From: an uncultured Pseudobdellovibrionaceae bacterium
Lineage (GTDB): Bacteria > Bdellovibrionota > Bdellovibrionia > Bdellovibrionales > Bdellovibrionaceae
Length of the DNA stretch: 7,450 nt
NCBI GenBank assembly: GCA_937900305.1
Contig: CALCCV010000611.1
Coordinates: forward strand, 1-7,450
Direction: 5' to 3'
Shown: positions 4,291-7,450 of the stretch, piece by piece
Layout of the letters: each line of letters opens with the position of its first letter
Numbering within the stretch: position 1 is the first letter of the stretch
Made by a program: the position numbers and the translations under genes
The notes under the pieces: model-generated
Told to the model about the DNA's origin: nothing
What the model saw: only the letters and a program-made list of their open reading frames with translations
The model's database searches: none

Positions 4291-5397
4291 ATGAAATTAC
4301 AGATCGAAAAAAAGTCACTTTTAGACCTGTTAGCAAAAACACAAAACATCATCGAAAAAAAGAACACCATGACCGTGCTCTTGAATGTTTTGATGGAAAC
4401 TGAAGAGGATCTCTTTCGAATTTACGCAACGGATCTTGAAGTGAGCATGAAAGATGAAACCTCGTGCAAGACTCAAGAAAAAGGACGCTTGGCAGTTCAT
4501 GCGAAAAACCTTTTCGACATCACGAAGGAACTGGGTGACGGTCCTATCCAGCTCATCAAAAAAGAAAACAACTGGCTTGAAATAAAACAAGGCCGTTATT
4601 CGTCGAGGCTCGTGGGAGTTTCACCGGAAGAGTACCCCATATTTCCTGCCCACTCTTCGGATCAGTTCGTTACGATTGAGCCCAAACAATTTAAAAAAAT
4701 GATCGACCAAACACTGTACTGCGTGTCGACAGACGAAACGCGATATTACCTGAACGGCGTTTATTTTGATTTTCAAAAAACCGATGGTTTGAAAATGGTG
4801 GCGACGGATGGGCATCGTTTAGCCTTAGCTCAAAGTGATAAAGTTTCTTTCAATTCGGTTTTTCCACATGGAGTGATTGTTCCTCGAAAAGGCATGAATG
4901 AAATTCGAAAGCTGATGGAGGCTAGCGAAACTCCGATGCAAATTGCTATCGAAGGTAGCCAGTTCATTGTAAAAAGTGGAACTACACTTTTGTTAATTAG
5001 GCTCATAGAGGGCAAGTACCCCAATTATCAACAATTTATTCCACAGCAGATTAAGCATTCCTTTCAAGTTCAGAAGGAATCTTTCTTGTCTTCGCTGCGA
5101 AGAATTTCATTATTTGCGAATCAAAAAAGTCGCGCTGTCACATTGAGTTTAGGCAACGGGAAAATGGAAATGTCGTCGAGCAATCCGGATCTGGGAGATG
5201 CTCACGAGGAGATGGAAGTTCAATACTCGGGCTCAGAAATTAAAATTAATTTCAATTCAAAATACCTGCAGGAGTCTTTGGTTGGTATAAATTCTGAACT
5301 GATCACTTTCGAGTTCAGTGATCAGCTTTCACCAACGCTCATTCGCGGAATGAATGAAAAAGATTATTTGAGCGTGGTTATGCCGATGAGGATTTGA
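4291..5397 (+). CDS. dnaN: DNA polymerase III beta subunit (sliding clamp)
   Basis: DnaN forms the dimeric ring that encircles DNA and tethers polymerase III and repair enzymes. The 368-residue length is standard, with three repeated clamp folds at about 1-125, 126-253 and 254-368. Recognisable motifs are YATDLEVSM (45-53), ETRYYLNGVYF (149-159), ATDGHRLALA (171-180), IVPRKGMNEI (196-205), LIEGKYPNYQQFIP (238-251) and the C-terminal VVMPMRI (362-368), whose PMR residues line the partner-binding pocket. ATG 4291 follows AAGGA by four bases. The stop TGA overlaps the recF ATG by one base (TGATG), so the two are probably co-translated. Its upstream region is the probable oriC, so initiation and clamp expression may affect each other. 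Confidence 0.98.
   Translation: MKLQIEKKSLLDLLAKTQNIIEKKNTMTVLLNVLMETEEDLFRIYATDLEVSMKDETSCKTQEKGRLAVHAKNLFDITKELGDGPIQLIKKENNWLEIKQGRYSSRLVGVSPEEYPIFPAHSSDQFVTIEPKQFKKMIDQTLYCVSTDETRYYLNGVYFDFQKTDGLKMVATDGHRLALAQSDKVSFNSVFPHGVIVPRKGMNEIRKLMEASETPMQIAIEGSQFIVKSGTTLLLIRLIEGKYPNYQQFIPQQIKHSFQVQKESFLSSLRRISLFANQKSRAVTLSLGNGKMEMSSSNPDLGDAHEEMEVQYSGSEIKINFNSKYLQESLVGINSELITFEFSDQLSPTLIRGMNEKDYLSVVMPMRI
5295..5325 (+). repeat. Overlapping alternative inverted repeats within dnaN
   Basis: CTGATCACT (5299-5307) and AGTGATCAG (5317-5325) form a perfect 9-bp inverted repeat. TGAACT (5295-5300) and AGTTCA (5312-5317) form a second 6-bp one sharing bases with the first, so the two hairpins are mutually exclusive. 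They lie near the 3' end of dnaN, about 70 bases before recF. Nothing else shows a function. Confidence 0.4.
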
Positions 5398-6668
5398 TGC
5401 GGATTCTTGAGATCCGTCTTTTTAATTTTCGCAATTTACATGAACAACATCTGAAGCTGTCGCCGCAACTCAATCTTTTTTTAGGGCCGAATGGCCAAGG
5501 TAAGACAAACCTACTGGAAGCCTTTCACTTCATTTTGAGAGGAGACTCGTTTCGTTACACGGAAGCAGACTCTTTGAAAAATTATAACGCCCCTTTTGCT
5601 CGAGTCGATGCAAAAATTGCGATTGGTGGCCTGGTTCATGAGGTGAGGGCTTCGTTAGAAAATAATCGCAAAAGTTTTTTCATGAATGGCAAACGGTGTA
5701 CGCCCCGAGATTTGCACCAAAAATTTCATGCGGTCTTGTTTAGCCCCGAGAGTTTGGCAGAAGTCAAAGAAAGTGCTGAACATCGCCGCGATTTGATTGA
5801 TCAGGTGTTAGAAATGTCGAGTCCTCGCCATCTCGATCTGCTGGAAGATTTTAAAAAGGTTTTGAAAACTAGAAATCGACTTTTGCGAGATCGACAAAGT
5901 GTGACTGAGGTCGGAGCATTAAATATGCTCGATCGGGTGCTCGAGAGCTTGCAGCCTCAATTTTTGAGTCTCGCAACAGATCTCACTTACGAGCGCCTGC
6001 AAATTTTGGCCGCTTTGCAAAATGATTTTCAATCCCATATGCGAAGTATTTCCGCGAGCATGACTGTGGACATTTCTGTGGATTATCTCATCTCTCAGCA
6101 GTCTGCGCAGTGCATGACAAAGCTGGCCATCGAAAGCCTTCTCCATCAACGCCTTCAGGAGCTGGTTTCTGCTGAGAAGAGTCATGGAGGTTCTCTCGTT
6201 GGTCCGCAGAAACATGAAATTCGATTTCTTCTGAACGGAAAAGATTCTCGTTTTTACGCCAGTCAAGGCCAACAAAGGGCGTTGATAATTTCTTTCAAAT
6301 TAGCTCAAATCGTGTATCATAGACTGCTCAGAGGAAACTGCCCCGTTTTGCTGTTGGACGATGTTTTGTCCGAACTCGATGCGGGAAAACGATCCGCTCT
6401 GATCACATTTTTGAAGGGTATGGACGCGCAAACTTTTGTAACTTCGACGGATTTGGGTCTGAGTCAGACCTTTTCAGAATTCAACAGCGATGTCTCTTGG
6501 ATTCAAGACGGTCGTTTGCACAAACCAGACATGGCTGAATCTCCGATTCCAGAGAATGCTATTGTGAATACTTTTACTTTTGAAAATGTACTTGAAAATG
6601 GTTTTAAAAAATTAGGCCAAGAACTGAGCCAAGAAGCAGGCGACCAAGAATTGAATTCAGTTCGATAA
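5397..6668 (+). CDS. recF: DNA replication and repair protein RecF, with C-terminal extension
   Basis: RecF is an SMC-like ATPase that, with RecO and RecR, directs RecA loading at single-strand gaps and stalled forks. From ATG 5397 it is 423 residues. It begins MRILEIRLFNFRNL, the family's usual start; an upstream in-frame TTG (5394) would add one residue but is less likely. TGAGGA (5387-5392) lies four bases before the ATG. Motifs are Walker A GPNGQGKT (30-37), the ABC signature region GGSLVGPQKHE (264-274), SQGQQRALIISFKLAQ (289-304) and Walker B VLLLDDVLSELD (317-328) followed by FVTSTD (347-352). Typical RecF is about 360 residues and ends near the equivalent of 374 (WIQDGRL); here about 49 extra residues follow, acidic and Gln/Asn-rich, with no recognised domain. 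Confidence 0.97.
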   Translation: MRILEIRLFNFRNLHEQHLKLSPQLNLFLGPNGQGKTNLLEAFHFILRGDSFRYTEADSLKNYNAPFARVDAKIAIGGLVHEVRASLENNRKSFFMNGKRCTPRDLHQKFHAVLFSPESLAEVKESAEHRRDLIDQVLEMSSPRHLDLLEDFKKVLKTRNRLLRDRQSVTEVGALNMLDRVLESLQPQFLSLATDLTYERLQILAALQNDFQSHMRSISASMTVDISVDYLISQQSAQCMTKLAIESLLHQRLQELVSAEKSHGGSLVGPQKHEIRFLLNGKDSRFYASQGQQRALIISFKLAQIVYHRLLRGNCPVLLLDDVLSELDAGKRSALITFLKGMDAQTFVTSTDLGLSQTFSEFNSDVSWIQDGRLHKPDMAESPIPENAIVNTFTFENVLENGFKKLGQELSQEAGDQELNSVR

Positions 6669-6676
6669 TTCAATTC
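6648..6676 (+). repeat. Perfect 10-bp inverted repeat at the recF/gyrB junction
   Basis: GAATTGAATT (6648-6657) and AATTCAATTC (6667-6676) are exact complements around a 9-base loop and span the recF stop codon (TAA 6666-6668). The stem is A/T-rich and not followed by a T-run, so a rho-independent terminator is unlikely. It may act as an mRNA boundary or processing hairpin, or as a protein-binding palindrome in the 41-bp gap before gyrB. Confidence 0.5.
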
Positions 6677-6697
6677 AAAGTAACGGTCTGAGTAGCT

Positions 6698-6703
6698 AGG
6701 GAG
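6698..6703 (+). promoter_or_regulatory. Ribosome binding site deciding the gyrB start
   Basis: AGGGAG lies six bases before GTG 6710, the first start codon after an in-frame stop (TGA 6689-6691). A second GAGGGAG (6719-6725) lies five bases before another in-frame GTG (6731), so a shorter form is possible. Confidence 0.6.
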
Positions 6704-6709
6704 AATTCT

Positions 6710-7450
6710 GTGTCCAGTGAGGGAGTGCAAGTGTCCCAGGGAAATAATTCGTATTCGGCAGACTCGATTCAGGTCCTTGAGGGCCTCGAAGCCGTCCGCA
6801 AACGACCAGGCATGTATATCGGTGACACGGGAGAGCGGGGATATCACCATCTCGTTTATGAAATTGTGGATAATTCGGTGGATGAGTCCTTAGCCGGATA
6901 CTGCAAACACGTCAGTATCACCATTCACGCAGATGAATCAGTGACTGTTGAGGATGACGGCCGCGGAATTCCAGTGGGTCAGCACAAAAATGGAAAATCG
7001 GCTCTGGAAGTCGTTATGACCGTTTTGCATGCGGGTGGAAAATTTGATGGGTCATCTTACAAAGTGTCAGGTGGTTTACACGGTGTTGGTGCTTCGGTGG
7101 TCAATGCTTTGTCCTCTCGGTGCCAAGTGGAAGTTCACCGCGAAGGCTCTTTGTGGACACAAAAATATGAAAAAGGGGCTATCAAAACAGCGGTTGAAAA
7201 AGGTGGTGCCACCAACAAAACAGGCACTCGAACCACTTTCAAACCTGATCGCGAAATTTTCAAAGATGAAACCATCACTTTTAATTTTAACACTTTAGCC
7301 AACCGATTGCGCGAACTTGCGTTCTTAAACGCGGGGCTCTTTATCAGTCTGACGGATGAGCGCAACGGTAAGAAACAGGACTTTCAATACGCCAACGGCA
7401 TCGCTGAATTCGTTGGCTACATGAATCAATCTAAAAAGCCCTTACATGCG
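6710..7450 (+). CDS. gyrB: DNA gyrase subunit B, N-terminal part (3' end beyond window)
   Basis: GyrB is the ATPase subunit of DNA gyrase, which introduces negative supercoils together with GyrA. The window holds 247 codons of the usual 630-810. They cover the GHKL ATPase domain and the start of the transducer domain. Visible motifs are IQVLEGLEAVRKRPGMYIGD (20-39), EIVDNSVDE (51-59) with the catalytic Glu51 and Mg-binding Asn55, VEDDGRGIPV (80-89), and the lid GGKFDGSSYKVSGGLHGVGA (109-128), followed by SVVNALS. GTR (172-174) contributes to the nucleotide site. The GTG at 6710 is preferred for its AGGGAG site; GTG 6725 and GTG 6731 are in-frame alternatives that would trim 5 or 7 residues without touching the domain. 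It is separated from recF by 41 bp holding an inverted repeat and is probably co-transcribed. Confidence 0.97.
   Translation, partial: MSSEGVQVSQGNNSYSADSIQVLEGLEAVRKRPGMYIGDTGERGYHHLVYEIVDNSVDESLAGYCKHVSITIHADESVTVEDDGRGIPVGQHKNGKSALEVVMTVLHAGGKFDGSSYKVSGGLHGVGASVVNALSSRCQVEVHREGSLWTQKYEKGAIKTAVEKGGATNKTGTRTTFKPDREIFKDETITFNFNTLANRLRELAFLNAGLFISLTDERNGKKQDFQYANGIAEFVGYMNQSKKPLHA
6865..6873 (-). promoter_or_regulatory. Perfect consensus DnaA box inside gyrB
   Basis: TGTGGATAA matches the complement of TTATCCACA at all nine positions and is the only perfect box I found in the window. It falls on the codons for Val-Asp-Asn in the invariant gyrB motif EIVDN, so protein constraint may explain it. 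Whether DnaA uses it is unknown. Confidence 0.35.

Noticed and set aside
5914..5930. GAGCAT/ATGCTC inverted repeat inside recF
   Set aside because: Only 6 bp in coding sequence with nothing else pointing to a function; expected by chance.

Overview
This window is a bacterial chromosome replication-origin neighbourhood. It has the conserved gene order yidC-yidD-rnpA-rpmH (minus strand) diverging from dnaA-dnaN-recF-gyrB (plus strand). A YidC with a large domain between its first two membrane segments points to a Gram-negative envelope. The DnaA sequence, notably the arginine-finger region RTRLERGLIADI and domain IV with GGKDHTTVMNA, resembles what I remember of Bdellovibrio DnaA. A member of the Bdellovibrionota is therefore my best guess; this rests on memory and not on a search. 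Base composition looks moderate, with no island-like change along the window.

Left half (1-2204, minus strand): rpmH (L34, 49 aa), rnpA (RNase P protein), yidD and yidC (3' end cut off by the window) form one tightly packed operon in which each gene overlaps the next. rnpA starts at a TTG or GTG inside the end of rpmH, yidD starts about 59 nt inside rnpA, and yidD and yidC share ATGA. The operon links ribosome and tRNA maturation with membrane-protein insertion.

Divergent intergenic region (2205-2676): 472 bp with no convincing protein gene. It holds the rpmH ribosome binding site and a possible promoter, a 10-bp direct repeat, a small hairpin and the dnaA leader. The dnaA leader is unusual: a strong Shine-Dalgarno sits before an out-of-frame ATG that opens a 13-codon ORF overlapping the dnaA GTG start.

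Right half (2677-7450, plus strand): dnaA (470 aa), then a 201-bp dnaA-dnaN gap with the hallmarks of oriC, then dnaN (368 aa), recF (423 aa, with an extra C-terminal tail of about 49 residues) and the first 247 codons of gyrB. In the gap I see several near-consensus DnaA boxes in opposite orientations, two strong inverted repeats, and a basal-unwinding layout: DnaA box TTATCCACG, a short C-rich spacer, four tandem CTA trinucleotides (DnaA-trio) and a TATATAATATAATAA tract. The melting zone runs into the dnaN ribosome binding site.

Together the genes supply the initiator (DnaA), the sliding clamp (DnaN), gap repair (RecF) and supercoiling (GyrB) beside the origin they serve. I found no mobile element, CRISPR, tRNA or exotic new system. 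The notable content is the fine structure of oriC and of the gene starts.
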